Assembly (NCBI GenBank): GCA_025924845.1
Contig: JAICHN010000075.1
Coordinates: 1 to 15,084 of the forward strand
Source of the DNA: Chloroflexota bacterium
GTDB lineage: Bacteria; Chloroflexota; UBA5177; JANWHV01
Direction: 5' to 3'
Length of the DNA stretch: 15,084 nt
The notes beneath the pieces were generated by a model. The model was not told where the DNA came from, ran no database searches, and worked only from the letters and a program-made list of their open reading frames with translations. Shown here in pieces: positions 1 to 7,333 of the stretch. The position numbers were made by a program, and so were the translations under genes. Numbering within the stretch: position 1 is the stretch's first letter; every line of letters begins with the position of its first letter.

Positions 1-165
1 CATGACGAGGCGACTCCATTGATCGGCGAAACGGTGCATCGAGGGATCGCCGGCTCGGAGTGGGTAATTTTCGAGCAGAGTTCACACATGGCTCATGCCG
101 AGGAGCCGGAGCGCTATAGGCAAGTCCTGGACCACTTCCTCGATCGGATCGAGGCTCGCCTCTAA
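1..165 (+). CDS. C-terminal fragment of an S33-type alpha/beta hydrolase (proline iminopeptidase-like)
   Basis: The first reading frame is open from base 1 to a TAA at 163-165, giving 54 residues with no start inside the window, so the gene is cut by the left edge. The fragment opens with HDEATP and later has FEQSSHMAHAEEPERY. These match the last two catalytic landmarks of prolyl-aminopeptidase-like hydrolases: the Asp after strand 7 (Asp2 of the fragment, in the usual G-x-x-D-x-x-TP context) and the catalytic His (His29, in S-S-H-M-A-H-x-E). It then ends in the family's usual amphipathic helix (VLDHFLDRI). Such enzymes release N-terminal proline or small hydrophobic residues from peptides in the cytoplasm. 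The nucleophile Ser and the cap domain lie outside the window, so another hydrolase of the same fold, such as an epoxide hydrolase or haloperoxidase type, cannot be excluded. Confidence 0.75.
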   Translation, partial: HDEATPLIGETVHRGIAGSEWVIFEQSSHMAHAEEPERYRQVLDHFLDRIEARL

Positions 166-289
166 TTACGATCCTCGCCTCATCGCCGTCGCGAAAATAT
201 ACTTGTCGCCTGGTGTATGATGGGTGGGATCGACAGGGAGGCCGGAGCGCGGTGACGACACGTGCCGGCCGACCGAGGAGGAGACGGTT

Positions 290-715
290 GTGAGCATGCA
301 GCAATTGAGCAATACCCATCCCACGGGGCGCACCACCGGGACGGCGGAGCGGCCCGCACGGGAGCATGTCGGCCTGGCGATGACCTTTGACCTCGCCGCC
401 GAGCTGGACCACCTCCGCCAGGAGGAGAGCTGGCGGCGGAGCGGGCGCAACGCCCGTACTCTGGTCAAGGAACAGAACCTGCGGGTGGTTTTGATCACGA
501 TGCGGGGCGGGATTGGGGTCTCGGAGCATCACACGGCGGGCCGCCTGGCGATCCATGTGTTACGCGGTCACCTCCAACTGGATGTGCCGGGTCAGAGCGT
601 GGATTTGCATACCGGTCAGTTGCTGGCCCTTGACTTCGCCGTACAGTATGAGATCACCTCGCACGAGGAAAGCGACGTGCTGCTTACCGTGGCCTGGGAG
701 GGCAGCCAGGGCTGA
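290..715 (+). CDS. Small cupin-fold protein
   Basis: This encodes 141 residues. I chose the GTG at 290 because a strong Shine-Dalgarno (GAGGAGGAGA, 275-284) sits five bases before it; an in-frame ATG at 296 is the alternative, and an upstream ATG at 224 has no ribosome site. The N-terminal third is polar. Residues about 48-66 (SWRRSGRNARTLVKEQNLR) are the lead-in typical of one family of stand-alone cupins. Residues about 78-133 form the cupin barrel: motif 1 is SEHHTAGRLAIHVLRGHLQL, and motif 2 starts at LHTGQLLALDF. The His that normally completes the metal site in motif 2 (usual pattern x-V-x-H-x-V) is replaced by Gln119 (AVQYEI), so metal binding may be lost or altered. A TATACT at 198-203 could be a -10 element, but I see no convincing -35. 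The substrate is unknown. Confidence 0.72.
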   Translation: MSMQQLSNTHPTGRTTGTAERPAREHVGLAMTFDLAAELDHLRQEESWRRSGRNARTLVKEQNLRVVLITMRGGIGVSEHHTAGRLAIHVLRGHLQLDVPGQSVDLHTGQLLALDFAVQYEITSHEESDVLLTVAWEGSQG

Positions 716-789
716 TTCACTGCGTCGGATGACGCCGTTATCCGCATAATAGGGCTGCCAAACTTGGCTAAACGCGCTATCGTGGCCGC

Positions 790-1932
790 ATGAGCGGTAC
801 AGATAGTACTTTGGCTGCCCGACCATCCTGGAGCCGTACGCGATCAAGCGGGCCGCGCTGCGTGGTCCACATGGACCTCGACTGTTTCTATGCCTCGGTC
901 GAGGAGTTGGAGAATCCCGCTCTGCGCGGCAAGCCGGTGGCCGTGGTGATGGGGCTGGACGCGAATGGGCATGGCGTGGTGGCCACCGCATCCTACGCCG
1001 CGCGCGCCTTCGGCGTGCATAGCGCCGGCGCGTTGAGTGCCGCTCGCCGCCTTTGTCCCGATCTGATCGCCCTTCCCGTCCGCCACGAGCTCTATCGGCG
1101 CTACTCCGACCGCGTGATGAGTGTACTGCGCAACTTGTCGCCCGTGGTACAGCAAGTCAGCATCGATGAGGCATTCGTCGATTTGACGGGCCATGCCGAC
1201 GCGGCCGATCGGGCGCGCCAGGCCCGTGACCACATCCTCGGCGAGATTGGCCTACCTGCCTCGTTCGGCCTTGCCTCCGGCAAATTGGTGGCCAAGATCG
1301 CCACCAGTCAGGGTAAACCGCGCGGCTTCACGGTCGTACCGCCCGGCGATGAGGCCGCCTTTCTGGCCCCGTTGGCAGTGGAAAAGCTGTGGGGAGTTGG
1401 GCCGCGGACGGCGGAGCGCTTACGCGGCCTCGACATCGACACCCTGGGGCAGTTGGCGGTGGTCGATCCTGCCATTCTGGCGCCGACCTTTGGACCGCGA
1501 CGCGCCCTCGATCTGTGCCGCGCCGCCCAAGGGATCGACGATAGTCCCCTGGATACCGATCGTTCCCTCAAGTCGATCAGCGCCGAGCAAACCCTGGCCG
1601 GCGAACGTGACCCCCGGCGTCTCTGGGAGCTTTTCCAGGAAATGGCCGGCGACCTTTCGCACCGTTTGCACAAGCAGAGTTTGACGGCGCGTACGGTGGG
1701 GATAAAATTGCGCCTGGCGGATTGGAAGCAGATTACGCGGGCCCAAACGCTCGCCCACCCCTTCGACGACGCGGAGCGAATTGCCACCGTGGCCGCGGGC
1801 TTGATGCGCGGCTGTTGGCGCCGCGGCACACCGCTGCGCCTGGTGGGGATCCGCGTCTCCGCGCTGGCGCCCGCGCGGGATGCCGCGCAACTGCCCTTGT
1901 TCCCCGCGCCCCGGCGGCTGTCAAGCGCCTGA
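790..1932 (+). CDS. dinB: DNA polymerase IV (Y-family translesion polymerase)
   Basis: This 380-residue protein is a Y-family polymerase that copies past damaged bases with low fidelity. The palm motif MDLDCFYASVE (28-38) provides the first metal-binding Asp29, with Tyr34 at the steric-gate position that excludes ribonucleotides. SIDEAFVDLTG (124-134) provides Asp126 and Glu127. The thumb helix-hairpin-helix is seen in LWGVGPRTAERLRGLDIDTLGQL, and the little-finger domain follows to about residue 350. Near the C-terminus, QLPLF (367-371) is a textbook sliding-clamp binding motif, so the tail is intact. The ATG at 790 gives about 20 extra residues before the usual N-terminus and has only a weak ribosome site; no better in-frame start was seen. 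Its stop lies only 10 bp from that of the convergent SDR gene. I see no LexA-type box in the short upstream gap, though that is a weak negative. Confidence 0.95.
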   Translation: MSGTDSTLAARPSWSRTRSSGPRCVVHMDLDCFYASVEELENPALRGKPVAVVMGLDANGHGVVATASYAARAFGVHSAGALSAARRLCPDLIALPVRHELYRRYSDRVMSVLRNLSPVVQQVSIDEAFVDLTGHADAADRARQARDHILGEIGLPASFGLASGKLVAKIATSQGKPRGFTVVPPGDEAAFLAPLAVEKLWGVGPRTAERLRGLDIDTLGQLAVVDPAILAPTFGPRRALDLCRAAQGIDDSPLDTDRSLKSISAEQTLAGERDPRRLWELFQEMAGDLSHRLHKQSLTARTVGIKLRLADWKQITRAQTLAHPFDDAERIATVAAGLMRGCWRRGTPLRLVGIRVSALAPARDAAQLPLFPAPRRLSSA

Positions 1933-1942
1933 TCGCCGGTGA

Positions 1943-2701
1943 TTATTCAATCCAGCCGTTGGCCAGCCAGCCGCCATCCACCACGAACGTCTCACCGTTC
2001 ACCCAGTTCGCCTCATCGCTTGCAAGAAACACGGCGGCGGAGGCGACATCCTCGGGTGTGCCCATCCGGCGGGCAGGGGTTCGGGCGACGATACGATCCG
2101 AGGGGAAGAGGCCGCGCCGCACCAGGTCGTCCTGGAGCGCGGTACGGATGTAGCCCGGCGCGATGGCGTTCACGCGCAGGCCGCGCGGGCCCCATTCCAC
2201 GGCCAGGGATTGGGTGAGGGCCATGATCCCCCCCTTGCTCGCGCCATAGGCGGCGCGCATCGGAAGCCCGACCTTGGAGGTGAGCGAGGCGATGTTGATA
2301 ATGGATCCTTTTCCCTGGGGAAGCATGACGCGGCCCGCCGCCTGGGCGCATAGGAATGGGCCGGTGAGGTTGGTGTCGATGATCCGTTGCCACTCCTCAA
2401 GCGGCAGATCCTCGGTGGGTCGAACCGCCGTGATCCCGGCGTTGTTGATCAGAATGTCCAGTGTGCCGAAGTGCTCGACCGTGTGCTCGGTCAGGGTCCG
2501 TACCGAGTCGGGGTCGCGCACGTCGCCGGTCATCACCAACGCATTATCCCCTATCTCGTCGGCCACCTCGCGCAGTTGCGACTCGGTACGCCCGGACAGG
2601 ACGACCCTGGCGCCTTCGCGCGCGAAGCCTACGGCGATCCCTCGTCCGATGCCGCGGCCGGCGCCCGTGATTATGGCGACTTTGCCGGACAACCTACCCA
2701 T
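1943..2701 (-). CDS. Short-chain dehydrogenase/reductase (SDR, 3-oxoacyl-ACP reductase/sugar dehydrogenase type)
   Basis: This encodes 252 residues from the ATG at 2701, which is preceded by GAGGGGGAACAGG (2714-2702). An in-frame ATG six codons upstream lacks a ribosome site. It is a classical SDR: the cofactor motif TGAGRGIG (12-19), NNAG (86-89), and the catalytic tetrad Asn111, Ser139, Tyr152 and Lys156. Arg38 after the second strand (SGRTE) suggests NADP(H) preference. The C-terminal NGETFVVDGGW is also standard. It lies 122 bp downstream of the second sugar-permease gene on the same strand, so it may be the last gene of the transporter operon and oxidise the imported sugar or a derivative. 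That role is inference: family members with this sequence pattern range from fatty-acid reductases to glucose and gluconate dehydrogenases. A small hairpin (CGCCG/CGGCG, 2721-2733) lies just upstream of its ribosome site. Confidence 0.9.
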   Translation of the reverse strand: MGRLSGKVAIITGAGRGIGRGIAVGFAREGARVVLSGRTESQLREVADEIGDNALVMTGDVRDPDSVRTLTEHTVEHFGTLDILINNAGITAVRPTEDLPLEEWQRIIDTNLTGPFLCAQAAGRVMLPQGKGSIINIASLTSKVGLPMRAAYGASKGGIMALTQSLAVEWGPRGLRVNAIAPGYIRTALQDDLVRRGLFPSDRIVARTPARRMGTPEDVASAAVFLASDEANWVNGETFVVDGGWLANGWIE

Positions 2702-2774
2702 CCTGTTCCCCCTCTTCATTCGCCGCTTCGGCGTATTTCACACGCTCTAATCTTACTCCTTCCTCATGCCGGGT

Positions 2775-2810
2775 AGGATAGGTCCAGGGGTTTCTCGCCC
2801 GATCTATCCT
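2775..2810 (-). promoter_or_regulatory. Stem-loop between permease and SDR genes
   Basis: AGGATAG (2775-2781) is the exact reverse complement of CTATCCT (2804-2810). Inside it, GGG (2787-2789) can pair with CCC (2798-2800). In the operon transcript this would form a structure about 40 bases after the permease stop codon. The - strand sequence after it is not U-rich, so it is not a convincing Rho-independent terminator. It may slow exonucleases or partly separate expression of the SDR gene. On the + strand it is followed by TTTT and could stop antisense transcription. Confidence 0.35.
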
Positions 2811-2823
2811 TTTCCTCCACACC

Positions 2824-3714
2824 TCATGTCTTCACGCCCCCGAAGGTCAGTCCACTCTGCCAGTAGCGCTGCAACAGGAGAAATGCCGCCATGAGCGGGA
2901 CGATCGCGATCAGCGATCCGGTCAGCACGATGCTGAACAATACCTGCGAACCGCCACCGCCGCTGGCCAGGGCGTTCCACGAGGCAAGGCCCACGGTGAG
3001 TGGATAGAAATCCGGCTTGCTTAAGACCAGAAGGGGCAGGAAATAATTGTTCCAGGTACCAACGAAGGAGAACAGCAGCACGGTGACGAAGCCCGGCGCT
3101 ACGATGCGCAGCACCACGCTTACAAAGATACGGAACTCGCCCGCGCCATCGACCCGCGCCGCGTCGAGCAGCTCATCCGGCAAGGCTTGCTGAGTATAGA
3201 TACGCATCAGATAGACGCCGAAGGGATTGACCAGCGACGGCAGAATCACCGCCAGGGGCGTGTCGATCAGGCCGATATTGCTCAACAGCAGGTAGGTGGG
3301 TACCGCCAGCGCCGTGATCGGGATCAGGATGGAGCCGAGGACCAGGGCGAAGACGATCCGGCGGCCGGGGAACCGGAACTTGGCGAAGGTATAGCCGGCG
3401 AGGGTGGCGATCAGCGCGGAGCCGACCGCGCTACACGTCGCATAGTAGGCCGTATTCCAGAGCCACTCCTTGTACACACCGCCATCGTGAGTAAATACCG
3501 CGTGAATGTTGGTGAATAAGTTGAAGTCGCCGCTAAACCAAAGGCCGAAGCTTGTGAACAGGTCGGCATCGCTCTTGGTGCTCGATATAATGAGCCAGAC
3601 CAGGGGCAGGATAAAGTAGATCAGGAACAGGAATAGGAAGACCATGATCAAGGTTCGGGTAGTCCAGTAGCCGCGGGTTGAAACCCGGCCCTTCGCCTGA
3701 CTTGGGGCGGCCAT
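2824..3714 (-). CDS. Carbohydrate ABC transporter permease, MalG type
   Basis: The protein has 296 residues starting MAAPSQAKGR at 3714. It is an integral membrane subunit of a CUT1-family sugar importer. A hydrophobic helix at about 21-44 is followed by further membrane segments at roughly 97-115, 118-142, 153-170, 209-235 and 262-288. The cytoplasmic EAA loop that contacts the ATPase is clear at about 182-207 (LLDAARVDGAGEFRIFVSV). The start codon overlaps the stop of the upstream permease as TGATG, so the two are translationally coupled; GGGAGGAC sits upstream within that gene. An open frame continues upstream past this ATG, but there it only reads the other permease gene out of frame. It pairs with the MalF-type permease to form the channel. 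The substrate cannot be told from sequence. Confidence 0.93.
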   Translation of the reverse strand: MAAPSQAKGRVSTRGYWTTRTLIMVFLFLFLIYFILPLVWLIISSTKSDADLFTSFGLWFSGDFNLFTNIHAVFTHDGGVYKEWLWNTAYYATCSAVGSALIATLAGYTFAKFRFPGRRIVFALVLGSILIPITALAVPTYLLLSNIGLIDTPLAVILPSLVNPFGVYLMRIYTQQALPDELLDAARVDGAGEFRIFVSVVLRIVAPGFVTVLLFSFVGTWNNYFLPLLVLSKPDFYPLTVGLASWNALASGGGGSQVLFSIVLTGSLIAIVPLMAAFLLLQRYWQSGLTFGGVKT

Positions 3715-4661
3715 CAGTCTGTCCTCCCGCGATTGACCACCAGCATGAAGACATAGGAGGCGACGAACGCAACCGTGCCGAGCACGAATGACACCGCCGC
3801 CGAGTAGTTGTACTGCTGGTTGGTGAAAGCCAGGTTGTACGCGTAGAGGTTGGGCGTATAGTGGTCCTGAATGACGCCGGGCGCCAGCGTATTCATGATC
3901 TGTGGCTCGTTGAAGAGCTGCAGGGTGCCGATGATCGAGAAGATCGTGGTAAGCATGATGGCGGGCAGCACCAGGGGAATCTTGATATAGCGGGCGACCT
4001 GTCGGCCGTTCGCGCCGTCCACGGTGGCCGCATCGTAGATGTCGGGTGGAATCGCGGTCAGTGCCGCATAGATAATCACCATGTTGTAACCGGTCCATTG
4101 CCAGGTGACAATGTTGGCAAGGGAGGGAAGCATGCCGCTGTCGCTCAGGAAATCGGGCGCCGGCAGATGCGCCCAGTTGGCGATAAAGGCGAAGAGCCCG
4201 AAGTTTTTGCCGTAGAGGTAGCCCCAGAGCAGCGCGGCGACGACACTGGGAATGGCATAGGGCAAAAAGTAGACCAGCCGGAACAGGGTCTTGAAGCGCG
4301 CCGAACCGCCGTCGAGGATCAGGGCGAAGGCAAGGGCCAGGCCAAGCATGATCGGCACCTGAAAGATGCCGAAAATGAACATGCGCTTCACCCCTTCCAG
4401 GAAGTTGCTGTCCTGAAACACCTGTGTGTAGTTGGTGCTGCCCGCGAACGTTGTGCCACCCACCAGCCGCGTGACGTAGAGGCTAAGGTGGAACGCATAG
4501 ACGAGAGGGATAATGAAGAAGATAGTGAACAAGATCAAGTAGGGCGAGAGGAACAGGTAGGGCAGGCCAACGGTGCGCAGGAAGCGGCGGCTACGCCTGC
4601 GTGGCCGTGAGATGCCGTATCCGAACTGCTCCGCCGGCCTAACCACGGATTCCGACTTCAT
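3714..4661 (-). CDS. Carbohydrate ABC transporter permease, MalF type
   Basis: I place the start at the ATG at 4661 because GGAGGTG (4674-4668) lies six bases before it; an ATG seven codons upstream (4682) lacks a ribosome site. The protein then has 315 residues. A basic N-terminal tail (RPRRRSRR) precedes the first membrane helix at about 33-58 (LPYLFLSPYLILF), and about five more helices follow. The EAA loop is at about 209-232 (YDAATVDGANGRQVARYIKIPL), the docking site for the nucleotide-binding subunit. It sits between the solute-binding protein gene and the MalG-type permease gene in the standard CUT1 order. A 75-bp gap containing a strong hairpin separates it from the binding-protein gene. 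No ATPase gene is adjacent, so the pair probably uses a shared MsmX/UgpC-like ATPase encoded elsewhere. Confidence 0.93.
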   Translation of the reverse strand: MKSESVVRPAEQFGYGISRPRRRSRRFLRTVGLPYLFLSPYLILFTIFFIIPLVYAFHLSLYVTRLVGGTTFAGSTNYTQVFQDSNFLEGVKRMFIFGIFQVPIMLGLALAFALILDGGSARFKTLFRLVYFLPYAIPSVVAALLWGYLYGKNFGLFAFIANWAHLPAPDFLSDSGMLPSLANIVTWQWTGYNMVIIYAALTAIPPDIYDAATVDGANGRQVARYIKIPLVLPAIMLTTIFSIIGTLQLFNEPQIMNTLAPGVIQDHYTPNLYAYNLAFTNQQYNYSAAVSFVLGTVAFVASYVFMLVVNRGRTD

Positions 4662-4691
4662 GCTCCGCACCTCCGCGACCATGGAGCCGCT

Positions 4692-4716
4692 CGGGGGTCG
4701 GCGGCCCCGACCCCCG
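4692..4716 (-). promoter_or_regulatory. Strong GC hairpin between solute-binding protein and permease genes
   Basis: CGGGGGTCGG (4692-4701) is perfectly complementary to CCGACCCCCG (4707-4716), giving a 10-bp stem with a 5-base loop. It lies in the 75-bp gap after the binding-protein stop codon. There is no U-tract after it on the transcribed strand, so it is unlikely to be a full terminator. In several sugar-transport operons a hairpin at this position protects the 3' end of the binding-protein message and gives excess binding protein over permease; I infer the same role here. Confidence 0.6.
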
Positions 4717-4736
4717 GCGAACGCGCACCTCGTGCT

Positions 4737-6044
4737 TTACTTGACGGTGAAGCCCTGTGACTTGGCGTAGCTTACCAGCGTGTTTTGCAAGGTGTTTATC
4801 GCGGCGGTATAGGAGATCTTGCCCTTGACGGCGTCGGCCAACTCATTCTGCAGTTGAGTGTACACGTAGTCCTGAAACGGGCTCCACTGGAAGCCCAGAT
4901 CGACGTGACTCGATGCAGTGGCGAAGATTTGGTTTACCTTTTGCCCGCCATAAAACGGCTGAGGCTTGTTGAAGGCCGGGTTCTTCAATACGGCCTTGGT
5001 GACGGGGAAGAGGAACTGCTCGCTCGCCAGCATATTGGCGGACTGTTCGTTGTCGTTCAACCAGATAGCAAACTCCGCTGCTTCCTTGGGGTGTTTGCTC
5101 TGCGTGGTCACGGCATCGGTCGAGCCGCCCCAGTTCGCCGAGGCGTGCGCGCCGGCAGTCCATTGCGGCAGCGGCGCCGCCCGCCATTTCCCGGTGGTCT
5201 TGGCGGCCTGGCCGCTCAGGAAGACCGGACCCCATCCGGCGGTGACCCAGGAGGCGAGGGAGCCGTTGGCGAGCGCGGTATACCACGCGGTGTTGAAGTC
5301 GCCGGTATTGGTAAGCAGGCCGGCCTTCATCATGCCGCCCCAATAGTTCGCGACTTTGAGCGCCGCGGGCGAGTTGAAGTCGATCGAGAGGGTCGTGCCA
5401 TTGACTTTGAACGGGCGCACGCCGGCCTGCCACATCAGGCTGTTGACCCAGCCGCCGTCATTTACCGAGAAGTCGGTCATGAAGACTTTCGGATTGGCCT
5501 TATGCAAGGCAACGGCGTCCTGCTGGTACTGCGCCCAGGTGGTGGGAACCTTGAGGTGGTACTTGGCAAAAATATCGGCCCGGTAGAGGAGGGCCATCGG
5601 TCCGCTGTCTTGCGGGATGGCATAGATCTTGCCGCCCAAACTTACCTGATCCCAGGTCCAGGGGACAAAGTCGTCCTTGTACTTGGCGGCGTCGTACGGC
5701 GTAAGGTCGATTAAACCTTTCGCTAGGACGAAGGTGGGTATGTACTGGAACTCGATCTGGACTACGTCGGGCGCGCCGGATCCTGCCTTCAGAGCGGTGC
5801 GCAGCTTGGTGTATTGGGGCAGGCCCTGACCGGCGTTGACCAGCTTTACCTTGATGTCGGGATGTGATTTCTCGAACAGATTGACCTCGTCCTGAAGGTG
5901 CGGCACCCAGGACCAGAAGGTGATGCTTACGGGAGCCTTGGCGGGCGCCGCATGGCCGATGCCGGCGCCGAGCGTGCTTGCAAGCAGCGCGATCGCCGCG
6001 ACGACGCGGCCAAACCGCGGCAACGATGCGTGTAGTAAACCCAT
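4737..6044 (-). CDS. Extracellular sugar-binding protein of an ABC transporter (family 1 SBP)
   Basis: This encodes 435 residues from the ATG at 6044, with TAGGAGGAAA (6060-6051) as ribosome site; the frame extends 23 codons further upstream but without one. Residues 1-31 look like a Sec signal peptide: Arg at 10 and 13, the hydrophobic core VVAAIALLASTLGAGIG, and a probable cut after GHA. There is no lipobox Cys, so the protein would be released or held by other means, which is unusual for a monoderm sugar-binding protein. The mature part begins PVSITFWSWVPHLQDEVNLF, the typical first strand and helix of the SBP_bac_1 fold, then has the domain marker GAPDVVQIE and TAGWGPVFLSG, with WGGS in the second lobe. 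It captures the substrate and delivers it to the MalF/MalG permease pair encoded just downstream. Which sugar it binds is not apparent. Confidence 0.93.
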   Translation of the reverse strand: MGLLHASLPRFGRVVAAIALLASTLGAGIGHAAPAKAPVSITFWSWVPHLQDEVNLFEKSHPDIKVKLVNAGQGLPQYTKLRTALKAGSGAPDVVQIEFQYIPTFVLAKGLIDLTPYDAAKYKDDFVPWTWDQVSLGGKIYAIPQDSGPMALLYRADIFAKYHLKVPTTWAQYQQDAVALHKANPKVFMTDFSVNDGGWVNSLMWQAGVRPFKVNGTTLSIDFNSPAALKVANYWGGMMKAGLLTNTGDFNTAWYTALANGSLASWVTAGWGPVFLSGQAAKTTGKWRAAPLPQWTAGAHASANWGGSTDAVTTQSKHPKEAAEFAIWLNDNEQSANMLASEQFLFPVTKAVLKNPAFNKPQPFYGGQKVNQIFATASSHVDLGFQWSPFQDYVYTQLQNELADAVKGKISYTAAINTLQNTLVSYAKSQGFTVK

Positions 6045-6084
6045 GGCGGATTTCCTCCTACATGTGCGGTAAGCAAGGCGTTGG

Positions 6085-6113
6085 CCGATAACGTAGTAAT
6101 GACTTCGTTTCAA
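6085..6113 (-). promoter_or_regulatory. Possible secondary promoter for the sugar-binding protein gene
   Basis: On the - strand, TTGAAA (6113-6108) and TATCGG (6090-6085) are separated by 17 bases in the gap between lacI and the binding-protein gene. The -35 is good and the -10 poor. An internal promoter here would let the transporter be made at a higher level than its regulator, but the case rests only on these hexamers. Confidence 0.3.
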
Positions 6114-6132
6114 CCGGGATATGCCTGAGCCC

Positions 6133-7161
6133 TCACCCCCCTTCCCTGGTCCCCGCCCGGGCCGGCGCGGTCGAGTCCCGCACGACCAGCGACGGCACGA
6201 GCCGTGGCGGAGTTGTTGCTTCCTCGCCGGCGATAAGCCGAATCAAGAGGTCGGTAGCCGCGGCCATCAGATCGGTCTTTTCGATGCGCACCGTGGTCAG
6301 CGGCGGGGTAAGAAAGCGCGACATGCCGATATCGTCGAAGCCAACCACGGAAAGGTCGTTGGGGACGCGCAGGCCGCGTTCGCGCGCCGCCGCGAGGACG
6401 CCGAGCGCCATCATATCGTTGGTCGCATAGATCGCGGTAGGCGGGTGCTCGACGTCGAGCAGGTTATGCGCGGCGGCATGGCCGCTTTCCGTGGTCGAAT
6501 CGGCCCAGTGCCAGAGCGCCATATCGAGGGGGGAGCCACGCTCGGCCAGGCGATCCGCGAAGGCTTCCTCGCGCGCCCGCACCCTCGGCTCCTCCGGCGC
6601 TCCGATTGCAACGATGCCGATGCGCTGGTGGCCCAGGTCGAGGAGGTGGTCCGCCGCCAACCGTCCGCCCGCCCCGAAATCAACGCCGACCGCGTGAGAG
6701 AGGTCCGCATGCAACTCCTCGTCCCACAGGCAAGGAACAATCGGCAGGCCGGTGGCGGCAATGGCACGCACCACATCGGCCCGCAGACCACCGGGCGTGG
6801 CGATGATGCCGTCGACCTGCCGCGCCGCCAGATCCTCGATCAACTCCGCACCGAACTGCATGTCTCCAGTTGTATTGGCGAAGATGACTCTGTACCCGGC
6901 ATGTCGCGCCGTCTGCTCGACGGCGAGCGCCGCCTCGGCGTAAAACGGATTGGTAATGTCATAGAGCACCAGGCCGATCGTGCAGGTGCGACGCATTGTA
7001 AGACTGCGCGCCACGAGATTCGGGCGATAGCCCAACTCCTGGGCGCAGCGGATGACACGCTCGCGGGTTCTGCGATTGACCACCCCGCGCCCGGAGAGCG
7101 CCACCGAAACCGTCGCCGCCGTCACACCGGCCGCTCGCGCCACATCATAGATTGTCGCCAT
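6133..7161 (-). CDS. LacI-family transcriptional regulator of the sugar-transport operon
   Basis: This encodes 342 residues. The N-terminal helix-turn-helix is TIYDVARAAGVTAATVSVALSG (3-24), followed by the hinge helix (LVARSL) that inserts into the minor groove at the operator centre. The usual Arg after VS in the recognition helix is Val20, which may shift operator preference. From residue about 60 comes the periplasmic-binding-protein-like effector domain (CTIGLVLYDITNPFYAEAALAVEQ), with GVDFGAGGRLAADHLLDLGHQRIGIV and ATNDMMALGVL as typical segments. It most likely binds the imported sugar or its phosphate and then leaves the DNA. It is first in the operon and is followed on the same strand by the binding protein and permeases. 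The ribosome site is poor (GAGG only two bases before the ATG). Its promoter carries the paired palindromes described separately, so autorepression is likely. Confidence 0.93.
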   Translation of the reverse strand: MATIYDVARAAGVTAATVSVALSGRGVVNRRTRERVIRCAQELGYRPNLVARSLTMRRTCTIGLVLYDITNPFYAEAALAVEQTARHAGYRVIFANTTGDMQFGAELIEDLAARQVDGIIATPGGLRADVVRAIAATGLPIVPCLWDEELHADLSHAVGVDFGAGGRLAADHLLDLGHQRIGIVAIGAPEEPRVRAREEAFADRLAERGSPLDMALWHWADSTTESGHAAAHNLLDVEHPPTAIYATNDMMALGVLAAARERGLRVPNDLSVVGFDDIGMSRFLTPPLTTVRIEKTDLMAAATDLLIRLIAGEEATTPPRLVPSLVVRDSTAPARAGTREGG

Positions 7162-7192
7162 CGCCTCAGGCCAACCTTTACCGGCGTTTCCC

Positions 7193-7225
7193 TACCTAAC
7201 CGGTTAGATTCTAACCGGTTAGGTA
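7193..7225. promoter_or_regulatory. Dual palindromic LacI-type operator
   Basis: Two identical perfect 12-bp palindromes, CTAACCGGTTAG at 7196-7207 and 7211-7222, are separated by ATT. The whole block from 7193 to 7225 is itself a perfect 33-bp inverted repeat centred on 7209. The central CG of each box and the AACCGGTT core fit LacI-family operators. The block lies directly after the -10 of the lacI promoter, at about -4 to +29 relative to the expected start of transcription, the classic position for repression. Box centres are 15 bp apart, so two dimers would sit on roughly opposite faces of the helix. No further copy of the 12-mer was seen in the window. Confidence 0.85.
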
Positions 7226-7228
7226 CTC

Positions 7229-7257
7229 ACTATAGGGGGCGTCCCATTGCATGTCAA
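7229..7257 (-). promoter_or_regulatory. Strong sigma-70 promoter of the lacI-transporter operon
   Basis: On the - strand, TTGACA (7257-7252) is a perfect -35, and TATAGT (7234-7229) a five-of-six -10, with exactly 17 bases between. Transcription would start near 7222, inside the operator block, and run through lacI into the transporter genes. This is the most consensus-like promoter in the window. Confidence 0.85.
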
Positions 7258-7333
7258 GCTTCCATGGCGGCTATCCCGATATGCTACGATCAGCGAACAT
7301 GTGCTCCCCTCCGTGAGAAAGTGAGTAAGCCGC

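Noticed and set aside
2721..2733. CGCCG-CTT-CGGCG hairpin before the SDR gene as a terminator
   Set aside because: Only five base pairs, a three-base loop and no U-tract on the transcribed strand; at most a weak translational effect.
3715..4098. N-terminal extension of the MalG-type permease
   Set aside because: The frame upstream of the ATG at 3714 reads the MalF-type gene out of frame; the TGATG coupling and the membrane topology place the start at 3714.
4785..5714. A 309-codon + strand frame over the sugar-binding protein gene
   Set aside because: Antisense to a family 1 binding protein with full domain features; no ribosome site or motif supports it.
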